Below are positions 4,461-11,948 of a DNA stretch of 11,948 nt, in pieces. This stretch comes from Ruminococcaceae bacterium UBA5905. GTDB lineage: Bacteria; Bacillota; Clostridia; Oscillospirales; Acutalibacteraceae. The notes under the pieces are model-generated. The model had not been told where the DNA came from. It worked only from the letters and a program-made list of their open reading frames with translations, and searched no databases. The DNA is taken from contig DJEF01000036.1 in the NCBI GenBank assembly GCA_002431285.1, positions 1 to 11,948 of the forward strand, in the 5' to 3' direction. Numbering within the stretch: position 1 is the stretch's first letter; every line of letters starts with the position of its first letter. A program made the translations under genes and the position numbers.

Positions 4461-7180
4461 ACATGAAGAATAACTGGAAGAAGATTTTATCCGTATTTCT
4501 GGTCGTGGCAGCGATCGTGTCCCTGCTGTCGGTGGCAGCGCTGGCCGAGGATGGGGATATGACCCTCACCATATCCATGGAGGGGGCGACGCTGGGACAG
4601 GGCTTCTATGTGGAGCCGAAGCAGTATACCCTTTCCGAGATCAACAGCCTTTTGGCCGGGGAGGGCTACGGTCCGTATACCGGGGAGACCCTGACGGCAG
4701 GCATGGCGACGCTGGCGATGCTGCTGGATCAGGGGCTGGAATACACCAATACCGGCGCCTGGGAGGATACGGTGTACCTGTCCGGTGTCAAGGGAATCGA
4801 CAAGGGCGAATTGCATATCCCCTCGATCATCAGCGAAAACGGCGGTCCTACCGACGAGGAAAACGACGGCAACGAGGATGAGTACCTGGGTGAATTCGAT
4901 TATAGTCAGATGTCCGGATGGATGATCACTGTGGATCATCACATGATCGGCGTGGGCTGTGGGAATTACAATGCCGCCGAAGCCGAGGCGGAAGGGCATA
5001 CCTTCGGGGACGGCTCGGTGATCCGCTGGCAATTCACCCTGTACGGCTATGGGCTGGATCTGGGCGTGGATAACGGCTGGGGCATGGGCGATCCCTATTA
5101 CACCGCCGCGGATAAGGGGACACTCTATCGCAAGTATGCCCAGCTGAACGGCGACGGATTTTTCGCGGCTCATGCGCAGGCAAAAGCCGATGCCCTTGCG
5201 GTGATGGAGGATCTGACCGCCACACAGGAGCAGGTGGACGGCGCGCTGGCGGCGCTGGAAGCTGCCGCCGAAAAGCCGGAGAGGGCTCTCGATGCCGCCA
5301 CGGTGCTGAATGAAACCATGGCGCAGCTGGCCTCTACCGTATCCGCTCCGTCCTTCGGCACGACAGCCGGAGAATGGTCGGTGCTCGCTCTGGCGCGGGG
5401 CGGATTCTACGACAAGAACAATGCCTATTTTACCGACTATTACGACCGCATTGTGCAAACCGTCAATGAAACGGCGGCATCCGTCAATCTGAACGGAGCG
5501 CTGCATAAGGTGAAATCCACCGAGAATTCCCGTCTGATCCTGGCGCTGTCGGCCATCGGCAAGGATGCGCGCAAGGTGGGGGATTGGAATCTGGTACAGG
5601 CGTACAGCGCCAACGGTTTTAACTGGATCAAAAAGCAGGGGATCAACGGCCCGGTCTTTGCGCTGATCGCGCTGGACAGCAAGCAGTATCCGACTGCCGA
5701 TACCACCATCCGGAGCCAGTGCGTAGAATATATCCTTTCCAAGGAGCTGACCGGGGGCGGCTGGGCTCTCAGCGGCGCGGCGGCCGATCCCGACATGACG
5801 GCGATGGCGCTGCAGGCGCTGGCTCCGTACGTGTCCGATGCGACGGTCGCGGCGGCCTGCGAGCGGGCGTTCGGCGTGCTGTCCTCCATCCAGAAGGATA
5901 CCGGCGGATACGCCTCATGGGGTTCGGTGAACTCGGAGAGCATCGCTCAGGTGGTGGTGGCTTGCACCGCCCACGGCATCGACCCCCATACCGACCCGCG
6001 CTTTGTCAAAAACGGGAGATCCGCCTTGGATGCGCTGCTCTCCTTCTATGTGAAAGAGGGCAAGGGCTTTGCCCATGTGCTGGATGGCAGCAACACGGCG
6101 GTAAACGGCATGGCCACCGATCAGGCGTGCTATGCGCTGGCTGCTTACAAGCGCTTTAAGGCCAATGAGAACCGTCTCTACGATATGACCGACGCCTTTG
6201 ATCCGGCGGAGCCGCTGAAAGCGATCCTCGCTGCCCCGCAGAAGGTCGGCAGCACGAAGGGAACGAAATTCAAAGCCACCGTCAGCATCAATGCTTGGGA
6301 TAACGAGGCGGGGTATAAGCTGCTGGATGCCGTGATGAGCATTCCCGACGGCGTGACCGTCACCGATGTGGTTCCGTCCGCCCGTCTGTCCGGCGGCACG
6401 CTCAGCTATCATCTGGAAAGCACCTCCGGCAAGCTGCGGATCGTCTATTTTGATGCGGCCGGGCTGACCTCCCTGACGGTGAGCGACGGAGACTATCCCG
6501 CGGAGCTGTTTTCGGTTTCTCTGGAGTTGGCGAAGGATCTGGAGCCGGCCAGCGAGCAGACGCTTTCGCTGGAGAGCCTGTCGCTGAAACTCACATCCGA
6601 TTCGTCAGATGAGGCGGCCGTCTGCGCGGTGGATACGTCCGATGCAACGGTGCGGTTCGCCATCGTCCGGGGGATCTCCCTGACGGCTGTGTGTATGTAT
6701 ACCGGAGACGGGGTGGACTGGATCCCCGAAGACCGAAAAGCGGTGGCGCTGTTTGTTTCCGAATTGGCCGCGCCCTGCGGGCTTGCCTATACACCCGATG
6801 CCGGGGTGGAATTCTTCTTTAACCGGGCGCTGACCGACAAGAGCGGGCTGGTCACGTATGTGGCGGTCGTTCCGGCCGCTCTGCCCATGGAAGAGCTGGT
6901 GAAGCTGGAAAACTTCTCCTTTGCGGAGGGCACGGAATGCGGCAGCGTGCAGTTTGGTGATGTGAACGACGACGGCGTGCTCAATGCGCAGGACGCACTG
7001 AATACGGTGAACCTGTGGCTGCGGAGAGCGACGGGCGTATCCGACAAGCAGATCCTCTGTGCCAATGTCAATTCCGACAGCCGCATCAACACCTTTGATG
7101 CTCTGGGTATGGCGGAATCTTATGTGAACGGCACAGAGTTTGCGGTGATTCTCAAAACCGTGAATAAGATGAATCCCTGA
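4457..7180 (+). CDS. Secreted transcobalamin-like protein with cohesin-like and dockerin domains
   Basis: The 907-residue protein is exported: signal peptide 1-30 (basic N-terminus, hydrophobic core, cleavage after SVAALA). Residues about 35-205 carry a DUF4430/transcobalamin-beta-like domain (SGWMITVDHH at 153-162, then DGSVIRWQFTLYGYGLDLG). Residues about 276-577 form an alpha/alpha barrel of the squalene-cyclase/prenyltransferase and transcobalamin/intrinsic-factor type, with GGGWALSG, DPDMTAMALQAL, TGGYASWG and DQACYALAAY. Residues about 581-742 look cohesin-like. After an unassigned 90-residue stretch, a type I dockerin closes the protein: D835-V-N-D-D-G..N843..D846 and N870-V-N-S-D..N878..D881, two calcium-loop repeats. 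The second loop has N in place of D at position 1 and S in place of G at position 6. I infer a corrinoid-binding surface protein docked to the cohesin encoded next. Compared with human transcobalamin, the beta domain precedes the barrel. ATG 4463 is an alternative start; GTG 4457 is chosen for AAAGG at 5 nt and the GTGA overlap. Confidence 0.88.
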   Translation: MNMKNNWKKILSVFLVVAAIVSLLSVAALAEDGDMTLTISMEGATLGQGFYVEPKQYTLSEINSLLAGEGYGPYTGETLTAGMATLAMLLDQGLEYTNTGAWEDTVYLSGVKGIDKGELHIPSIISENGGPTDEENDGNEDEYLGEFDYSQMSGWMITVDHHMIGVGCGNYNAAEAEAEGHTFGDGSVIRWQFTLYGYGLDLGVDNGWGMGDPYYTAADKGTLYRKYAQLNGDGFFAAHAQAKADALAVMEDLTATQEQVDGALAALEAAAEKPERALDAATVLNETMAQLASTVSAPSFGTTAGEWSVLALARGGFYDKNNAYFTDYYDRIVQTVNETAASVNLNGALHKVKSTENSRLILALSAIGKDARKVGDWNLVQAYSANGFNWIKKQGINGPVFALIALDSKQYPTADTTIRSQCVEYILSKELTGGGWALSGAAADPDMTAMALQALAPYVSDATVAAACERAFGVLSSIQKDTGGYASWGSVNSESIAQVVVACTAHGIDPHTDPRFVKNGRSALDALLSFYVKEGKGFAHVLDGSNTAVNGMATDQACYALAAYKRFKANENRLYDMTDAFDPAEPLKAILAAPQKVGSTKGTKFKATVSINAWDNEAGYKLLDAVMSIPDGVTVTDVVPSARLSGGTLSYHLESTSGKLRIVYFDAAGLTSLTVSDGDYPAELFSVSLELAKDLEPASEQTLSLESLSLKLTSDSSDEAAVCAVDTSDATVRFAIVRGISLTAVCMYTGDGVDWIPEDRKAVALFVSELAAPCGLAYTPDAGVEFFFNRALTDKSGLVTYVAVVPAALPMEELVKLENFSFAEGTECGSVQFGDVNDDGVLNAQDALNTVNLWLRRATGVSDKQILCANVNSDSRINTFDALGMAESYVNGTEFAVILKTVNKMNP

Positions 7181-7216
7181 GAGCGGACCGGAAAATGAGA
7201 TAGAGGGCGGGATACG

Positions 7217-7834
7217 ATGGACAAGGAAGCACGATCGAAACGGAAAAAATGGCTGTGGCCGGTGATCGGGATCGGGTCGGCGATATTGGCGGCGGTCATT
7301 CTGTGGCTGTGCCTGTGGCGTGGCGGCCTCGTATCCCCGTCCCCGACACTGAAGATCGAAAGTCCGCAGAAACGTGCCTTTGGGGACAGCGCCCCCTTCA
7401 CGGTGGATGTGACCCTTTCCGCCCTGGGGGAGGCGCTGTATCCGGCGGCCAGTCTGTCGGTGGATTTTGACCGCTCCCGGCTGGAGTTTCTGGGGGTCGC
7501 AGAGGGGAATCTTCCGGTCACCGACGGCGCGTCCGGTGAAAAGCTGCCTGCATGGAGCGTGGATCCGGAGCAATGCAACAAGACCGGGATCATCCGCATC
7601 ATGTATCTGGATATGACCGGCGGCAAGTATGCTTTTTCCAAAGAGCTGATCGACGGGACGGACAATGTGGTGCTGCGCCTGTCCTTCCGGCTGCGCGGCA
7701 GCGCCCGGCGGGGAGATGTGTACGAGCTGAATGTTGCCGATGCGGTGTTCGCCGCCAATGAAGAAGCGGAGAGCCTTGCCTCGATCCGGGGCACGCTGAA
7801 AACGGTGAACGGAAGAATCGCGGTGGAAAAATAA
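7217..7834 (+). CDS. Membrane-anchored single cohesin domain protein
   Basis: The product has 205 residues. A basic N-terminus (KEARSKRKKW) is followed by one membrane helix at about 11-33 and no cleavage motif, so the rest should face outwards, anchored in the cytoplasmic membrane. Residues about 42-205 read as a cohesin. They have the FTVDVTLS strand and SVDFDRSRLEFLGV (the cohesin 'FDPxxLEfvgv' strand), then a loop, GIIRIMYLD, an ALIxDG-like strand (KELIDGTDNVVLRLSFRL) and the closing GTLKTVNGRIAV. Type I cohesins bind dockerins; the preceding gene ends in one, 36 bp upstream, so the two are a likely pair. In cellulosomes, cohesins sit on large scaffoldins or sortase/SLH anchors, whereas this is a minimal membrane anchor. 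It could bind other dockerin proteins too. The ribosome binding site GAGGGCGGG precedes ATG 7217. Confidence 0.82.
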   Translation: MDKEARSKRKKWLWPVIGIGSAILAAVILWLCLWRGGLVSPSPTLKIESPQKRAFGDSAPFTVDVTLSALGEALYPAASLSVDFDRSRLEFLGVAEGNLPVTDGASGEKLPAWSVDPEQCNKTGIIRIMYLDMTGGKYAFSKELIDGTDNVVLRLSFRLRGSARRGDVYELNVADAVFAANEEAESLASIRGTLKTVNGRIAVEK

Positions 7835-7859
7835 AGGAGCCGGAGAGGGGAGCATGAGC

Positions 7860-8954
7860 ATGAAAAAACGGATCCGGTTGATGGCGTTATGGCTGATCCT
7901 GGTGCTGGGGCTGTGTGCGTGCCGGGGCATTCAGGATATGGATTTCAAGGGAACCATCGACATTCCCGCCGACGGGCTTGTTTCAACGGATGTATGGAAG
8001 AGCCTGAAGGACGACAACGGCGTCGCCACATTTGTGGGGGAATCCAACGGGTATCGGTATGAGTGGACGGTGTTCGGCAGCGATGTGTCCGATGTGTCCG
8101 CGTTGGATCTCCGGGCGGATATCACCCGGCTGGATGAGACCGCATTCACCGTCACGCTGTTTAACCGCGCGGCGACCTTTCCGGCGGTGCTGTCCGTGTA
8201 TCAGAACAGCGTCTGGAGTGCGCCGAGCGCGGTCGTGTATCGGAATGGCGAGGCGGTGACGTCCGCCTCCATCACCGGCAGCAACGTGTCCATCGTCAAT
8301 TTCAGCGTCCCCGATCTGTCGGGGGAATACACCGTCCGGGCGGACGTGCCGGAGGATACGAGCCGCTCCTCGGCGCCCGCACAGGAGTCGACCCCGGACA
8401 AGCCTGCGTCGGATGACCGGAAGTATTCCGCCGGGACGCAGACCGAGCGGGACAAGTATCAGACCGATCCGATCCCGGAGGGGAAGCCTCTGCCCGTGGA
8501 GCCGGAGGATCAGACGGTGGATACGGCCAAACGGCTCACCTGCACCTTTTCCATCGAGTGCACCACCATCTTCAATCACCTGTCCGATCTGGAATCGGGT
8601 AAGCTGGAGGTGCTGCCCAAGAACGGCATCATTTTGCCCCGGCAGACGGTGACGTTCTCCGAGGGGGAATCGGTGTACGATGTGCTGCAGCGGGTGTGCC
8701 GGGAGAACGGGATCCATCTGGAGGCCTCCTGGACACCGGTGTATAACAGCGCCTATGTGGAGGGGATACACAATCTGTATGAGTTTGACTGCGGTTCGCT
8801 GTCCGGCTGGATGTATCGGGTGAATGGCTGGTATCCGAATTACGGCTGTTCCCGGTATGGGCTGGCGCAGAACGACGTGGTGGAATGGCGGTATACCTGC
8901 GATCTGGGTAAGGATGTGGGGTGTGAGTGGCTTGCCGATGAAGCAAACGGATGA
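7860..8954 (+). CDS. DUF4430 lipoprotein, putative corrinoid receptor
   Basis: The start chosen is ATG 7860, giving 364 residues, because GGGGAG lies 7 nt upstream; ATG 7854 is only 1 nt from it. A lipoprotein signal ends LGLCAC, with C21 the probable lipidated cysteine. Residues about 25-170 form an unassigned beta-rich domain. A Pro/Ser/Glu-rich linker lies at about 172-228. Residues about 230-355 are a canonical DUF4430 domain: TFSEGESVYDVLQRVCREN, then GWMYRVNGWYPNYG (W317), and NDVVEWRYTCDLGKDVG. DUF4430 is related to the C-terminal beta domain of transcobalamin and intrinsic factor. I infer a membrane-tethered corrinoid-binding partner that passes ligand between the docked barrel protein and the ECF transporter. 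Its 3' end overlaps the T-component gene by 17 bp. Ligand binding is not shown by sequence alone. Confidence 0.85.
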   Translation: MKKRIRLMALWLILVLGLCACRGIQDMDFKGTIDIPADGLVSTDVWKSLKDDNGVATFVGESNGYRYEWTVFGSDVSDVSALDLRADITRLDETAFTVTLFNRAATFPAVLSVYQNSVWSAPSAVVYRNGEAVTSASITGSNVSIVNFSVPDLSGEYTVRADVPEDTSRSSAPAQESTPDKPASDDRKYSAGTQTERDKYQTDPIPEGKPLPVEPEDQTVDTAKRLTCTFSIECTTIFNHLSDLESGKLEVLPKNGIILPRQTVTFSEGESVYDVLQRVCRENGIHLEASWTPVYNSAYVEGIHNLYEFDCGSLSGWMYRVNGWYPNYGCSRYGLAQNDVVEWRYTCDLGKDVGCEWLADEANG

Positions 8955-9834
8955 ATTCGCCCGGTATCATCCGGTGGTGAATCTGCTGTATTTTGTGTTT
9001 GTGCTGGGCTTTTCCATGGTGCTGCGTCATCCTGTGTATCAGGGGATCTCTCTGCTTTGCGCTGTGACATACAGCCTCCGGTGCACCGGCAGGAGGGGGC
9101 TGCTGTTTTCACTGAAATACGCGCTGCCGCTGATATGTCTGACTGCCCTGATCAACCCCGCTTTCAACCACGAGGGGGTCACGATCCTCTGTTATCTGCC
9201 GCTGGGCAATCCGCTGACGCTGGAGAGCATTCTCTACGGAATCTCCGCCGGGGTCATGTTCGCTACGGTTCTTCTCTGGTTCACCGGTGTCAACCGGGTT
9301 TTCACTACGGACAAGTGCGTGTATCTGTTCGGGCGGGTGCTCCCGTCGCTGTCGCTGCTTCTGAGCATGACGCTGCGGTTCATTCCCCGGTTTCACCGGC
9401 AGATCGAAACGGTGAAGGAGACCCAGAAATGCCTCGGCGCCGATACGGAGAATGGCGCGCTCTTCGCCCGAATGAAGAATGCCCTGCGGGTGTTTTCCGT
9501 CGTGGTGACCTGGAGTCTGGAGAATTCCATCGAAACCGCCGACAGCATGAAAAGCCGCGGCTACGGGCTGGGGCGGCGGACGGCCTATTCCATCTATCGC
9601 TTTGAGGAACGGGACAAGGTCGTGCTCGGCACGATCCTGGCGCTGGGGATCCCGGTTTTGTGCGGCGCAATAGCCGGCGGGGCTGCCTTTCGGTTTTATC
9701 CCAGCGTCCGGATTGCCGCGTTTTCCCCGGTGAATTGTCTGCTGCAGGCGGCGTATTTTGCCCTGTGCAGCATTCCGGTGATGCTGAATTGGAAGGAGGA
9801 TGCCGCATGGAATGCTATACGCTCCGGGACGTGA
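8938..9834 (+). CDS. ECF transporter T component (energy-coupling membrane protein)
   Basis: The 298-residue product is strongly hydrophobic with about five to six membrane segments. It carries the EcfT signatures: TLRFIPRFHRQ (from about 145) and the coupling-helix motif SMKSRGYG (203-210), the SRG form of the A-R-G motif that grips the ATPases. T components link the two ATPases to a substrate-binding S component in group I/II energy-coupling-factor importers for vitamins and metals. The riboswitch and DUF4430 genes upstream point to a corrinoid substrate. The gene starts inside the lipoprotein gene (ATG 8938; GTG 8923 with upstream AGGA is an alternative) and overlaps the ATPase gene by 28 bp. 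That overlap implies coupled synthesis. Confidence 0.9.
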   Translation: MKQTDEFARYHPVVNLLYFVFVLGFSMVLRHPVYQGISLLCAVTYSLRCTGRRGLLFSLKYALPLICLTALINPAFNHEGVTILCYLPLGNPLTLESILYGISAGVMFATVLLWFTGVNRVFTTDKCVYLFGRVLPSLSLLLSMTLRFIPRFHRQIETVKETQKCLGADTENGALFARMKNALRVFSVVVTWSLENSIETADSMKSRGYGLGRRTAYSIYRFEERDKVVLGTILALGIPVLCGAIAGGAAFRFYPSVRIAAFSPVNCLLQAAYFALCSIPVMLNWKEDAAWNAIRSGT

Positions 9835-11948
9835 GCTTTTCCTATCCTGAATGTCGGGAAAAGGCGCTGGACGGTGTGGATTTGACCGTGCGGCAAGGGG
9901 ACTTTTTGGTGCTGTTCGGCGCTTCCGGTTGTGGGAAATCCACCCTGCTGCGGCTGCTCAAAACCGCGCTGTCTCCCCATGGTACACAGACGGGTGAGAT
10001 CGCGTTTTCCGGGCGGCCGCTGTCCGAAACGGACGTCCGCACACAGGCGCGGAGGATCGGATTTGTCAGCCAGTCCCCGGAGAATCAGATCGTCTGCGAC
10101 AAGGTGTGGCATGAGCTGGCGTTCGGCGCGGAGAGTCTCGGCCTTTCGCAGACGCTCATCCGTGCCCGGGTGGCGGAAACGGCGGCGTTCTTCGGGATGG
10201 AGGAATGGTTCTATCGGGATGTGCGGGCGCTGTCCGGCGGACAGAAACAGCTGCTGACGCTGGCCGCTGTGATGGTGATGGATCCGGAGGTGCTGATTCT
10301 GGATGAGCCCACGTCCCAGCTGGACCCCATTGCCGCATCTGCATTTGTCGGTATGCTGGCCAAGCTGAATCGGGAGCTGGGCATCACCGTTATCCTCGCA
10401 GAGCACCGTCTGGAGGAGGTCATTCCGTACGCCACCGAGACGGCGGTCATGGAGCATGGCCGGATCCTTTGCCAGGGCGCGCCGGGAGAGATCGCCGGGG
10501 CGCTGCGGCACAGCGCGATGCTGGCGGCTCTGCCGGCCTCTATGCGGCTGTGGGCGGCGCTGGAGGAGGAGGGGGCGCCGTGCCCCACCTCGGTCAAGGC
10601 GGGCAAGGCATGGCTGGAGACCTATGCGCAGACCCATACTGCCAGGGTATACCGGCGGGAATCGCCGGAGTTCGGAGAGCCGGTTCTGACGGCCGACGAG
10701 ATCTGGTTTCGGTATGAACGGGACGGTCAGGATGTGCTGAGGGGGCTTTCCCTTTCTCTCCGCCGCGGGGAGTGGCTGGCGCTGGTGGGCGGAAACGGCG
10801 CGGGCAAAAGCACAGCGCTGAAGGTGCTGTCCGGCATACGCGCCGCCCAGCGGGGAGACTGCGTCCGCGAAGGGAAGATCGGCGTGCTGCCGCAGGATCC
10901 TCAGGGACTGTTCGTGAAAAAAACGGTGGCGGAGGATCTGGAAACCGTATGGATCGACCGCAAGAGGAATGAGGAATGGGAGCGGCGTCTGCAAACCGTC
11001 TGCGCGCTATGCGGAATAGCGCATCTGTTGGAGCGCCATCCCTTTGACCTGTCCGGCGGCGAGATGCAGCGGGTGGCGCTGGCAAAGGTCTTGCTGGCGG
11101 AGCCGGATGTTTTGCTGCTGGACGAGCCGACTAAGGGGATGGACGCGGCGTTCAAGACGCAGTTTGCCGCGATCCTGTGCGATCTGCTGGGCCGGGGTTA
11201 TGCGGTGCTGATGGTCAGCCACGATGTTGAGTTCTGCGCCGCCTATGCCGATACCGTCGGGGTATTCTTTGATGGGGCGGTTACGGCTGTCGGTACGCCC
11301 GCGGACATCTTCGCCCGCAATCATTTCTATACCACCGCGGTCAGCCGGATGGCGAAGAATGCGCTGCCGGCGGCGGTCACGGTCGGCGATGTGCTGACCG
11401 CTTTCGGAAAAGCGCCGGAGGCTGTGTCACCCCATCGCGCCGCACCGCCGTCCGCTGCGCCGGTGGCGCCGCTCCCAGATCAACCGGGAGCTAAAAAGTC
11501 TCTGTCTCTGCCTCGGAAAATACTGGCGGCCTTTTTTGCTCTGTGCAGTCTCGGCGTCTTTGTGTACGCCACGGCGGTAACGGACCTGACGAAAATTGTG
11601 ACTTCCTCCGGCATCACCCGGGACGGATACACGCAGTTTATCGTGTATGGGGTGTTTCTGCTGTCGCTGTTGGGATTCATTCTGTCCACGGCACAAAAGA
11701 GCGATGGGAGCATAGCGGTGCAAACGCCCAAAGAGAAACGCAAGCTCTCGAAACGAACGGCGTTTGCCTGCGTGCTGATCCTGCTGGTGATCCCGCTGAC
11801 CCTGTATATCGGGGTGTTTTATTTCGGGGACCGCAGCTACGGCGTGGTGTCGGTGCTGCTGTTGTTGTTCTGTATGCTGCCCTTCTTCATGATATTCGAG
11901 GGCAGAAAGCCCAAGCCCCGGGAGATCGTGGTTATGGCGGTGCTGTGC
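9807..11948 (+). CDS. Fused ECF ATPases (A1-A2) with C-terminal S-component-like membrane region, 3' end outside the window
   Basis: AGGAGG-type site (9795-9800) lies 6 nt before ATG 9807; 714 codons are open to the window edge. First ABC domain, about 1-235: Walker A GASGCGKST (38-46), Q89, LSGGQ (142-146), Walker B VLILDEPT (162-169), H200. Second ABC domain, about 293-520: Walker A GGNGAGKST (328-336), Q363, LSGGE (415-419), Walker B VLLLDEPT (435-442), H472. Both look catalytically complete. After a Pro/Ala-rich linker (about 525-568) come four hydrophobic segments (about 572-590, 608-628, 650-668, 674-695). The sequence then reads EGRKPKPREIVVMAVLC, which resembles the opening of ECF S components of the corrinoid/CbrT-like class as I remember them. 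The polypeptide would power import by ATP hydrolysis and also contribute the substrate-binding subunit. S-component identity is inferred, since most of it lies beyond the window. Confidence 0.9.
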   Translation, partial: MECYTLRDVSFSYPECREKALDGVDLTVRQGDFLVLFGASGCGKSTLLRLLKTALSPHGTQTGEIAFSGRPLSETDVRTQARRIGFVSQSPENQIVCDKVWHELAFGAESLGLSQTLIRARVAETAAFFGMEEWFYRDVRALSGGQKQLLTLAAVMVMDPEVLILDEPTSQLDPIAASAFVGMLAKLNRELGITVILAEHRLEEVIPYATETAVMEHGRILCQGAPGEIAGALRHSAMLAALPASMRLWAALEEEGAPCPTSVKAGKAWLETYAQTHTARVYRRESPEFGEPVLTADEIWFRYERDGQDVLRGLSLSLRRGEWLALVGGNGAGKSTALKVLSGIRAAQRGDCVREGKIGVLPQDPQGLFVKKTVAEDLETVWIDRKRNEEWERRLQTVCALCGIAHLLERHPFDLSGGEMQRVALAKVLLAEPDVLLLDEPTKGMDAAFKTQFAAILCDLLGRGYAVLMVSHDVEFCAAYADTVGVFFDGAVTAVGTPADIFARNHFYTTAVSRMAKNALPAAVTVGDVLTAFGKAPEAVSPHRAAPPSAAPVAPLPDQPGAKKSLSLPRKILAAFFALCSLGVFVYATAVTDLTKIVTSSGITRDGYTQFIVYGVFLLSLLGFILSTAQKSDGSIAVQTPKEKRKLSKRTAFACVLILLVIPLTLYIGVFYFGDRSYGVVSVLLLLFCMLPFFMIFEGRKPKPREIVVMAVLC

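Noticed and set aside
6643..6652. A further partial match to the repeat word (ATGCAACGGT)
   Set aside because: It is only 10 bp, lies inside the coding sequence as ordinary Ala-Thr-Val codons, and lacks the AAA prefix; chance is the simpler explanation.
9696..10994. Long minus-strand reading frames opposite the operon genes (also 4487-5506 and 6605-7930)
   Set aside because: They mirror GC-rich coding sequence whose plus-strand frames carry clear family motifs; their translations are His/Arg/Pro-rich with no recognisable domain.

Overview
The window looks like chromosome of an anaerobic, Gram-positive gut-type Clostridia, most likely Oscillospirales/Ruminococcaceae-like. This is an inference from moderately high GC, strong AGGAGG-type ribosome binding sites, tandem serine-recombinase mobile elements, a cohesin/dockerin pair, and DUF4430 proteins beside an ECF transporter. 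No rRNA, tRNA or CRISPR array was seen.

Left part (about 1-3280) is mobile-element debris. A large serine recombinase enters from the left edge and ends at 1479 in a good terminator. Facing it on the minus strand is a second cassette: a promoter, an immediate terminator-like hairpin, an HTH/zinc-finger protein (2694-3089), a SHOCT-like small protein (2507-2701) and a second serine recombinase (1719-2534). This second recombinase is cut off exactly where a 45-bp imperfect palindrome begins. A 13-bp word (AAAATGCAACGGT) occurs twice just after the first recombinase and once at 3265, beyond the second cassette, so it may mark element ends.

Middle part (about 3280-4226) has no protein gene I can support. 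It holds an orphan perfect-stem terminator (3311-3350), an unidentified foldable region (3352-3487), a promoter (3781-3809), and a cobalamin riboswitch. The riboswitch has a 12-bp P1 stem (3831-3842 with 4039-4050), a terminator (4179-4210) and a visible competing antiterminator (4078-4089 with 4175-4186).

Right part (4227-11948, running off the edge) is one tightly packed operon under that riboswitch: (1) a 77-aa HNH_repeat-like protein, apparently with a CTG start; (2) a 907-aa secreted protein with a DUF4430/transcobalamin-beta-like domain, an alpha/alpha-barrel like that of transcobalamin/intrinsic factor, a cohesin-like domain and a C-terminal dockerin; (3) a membrane-anchored single cohesin domain; (4) a DUF4430 lipoprotein; (5) an ECF transporter T component; (6) two fused ECF ATPases carrying a C-terminal membrane region that looks like the start of the S component.

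My reading is a corrinoid (vitamin B12-type) capture and import system. A secreted, transcobalamin-like binder would be held at the cell surface by a cohesin-dockerin clasp of the cellulosome type. It would hand its ligand to a lipoprotein with a second transcobalamin-like domain, and then to an ECF transporter whose ATPases and S component are one polypeptide. The riboswitch and protein families are read from sequence; the ligand, the docking and the hand-over are inference.
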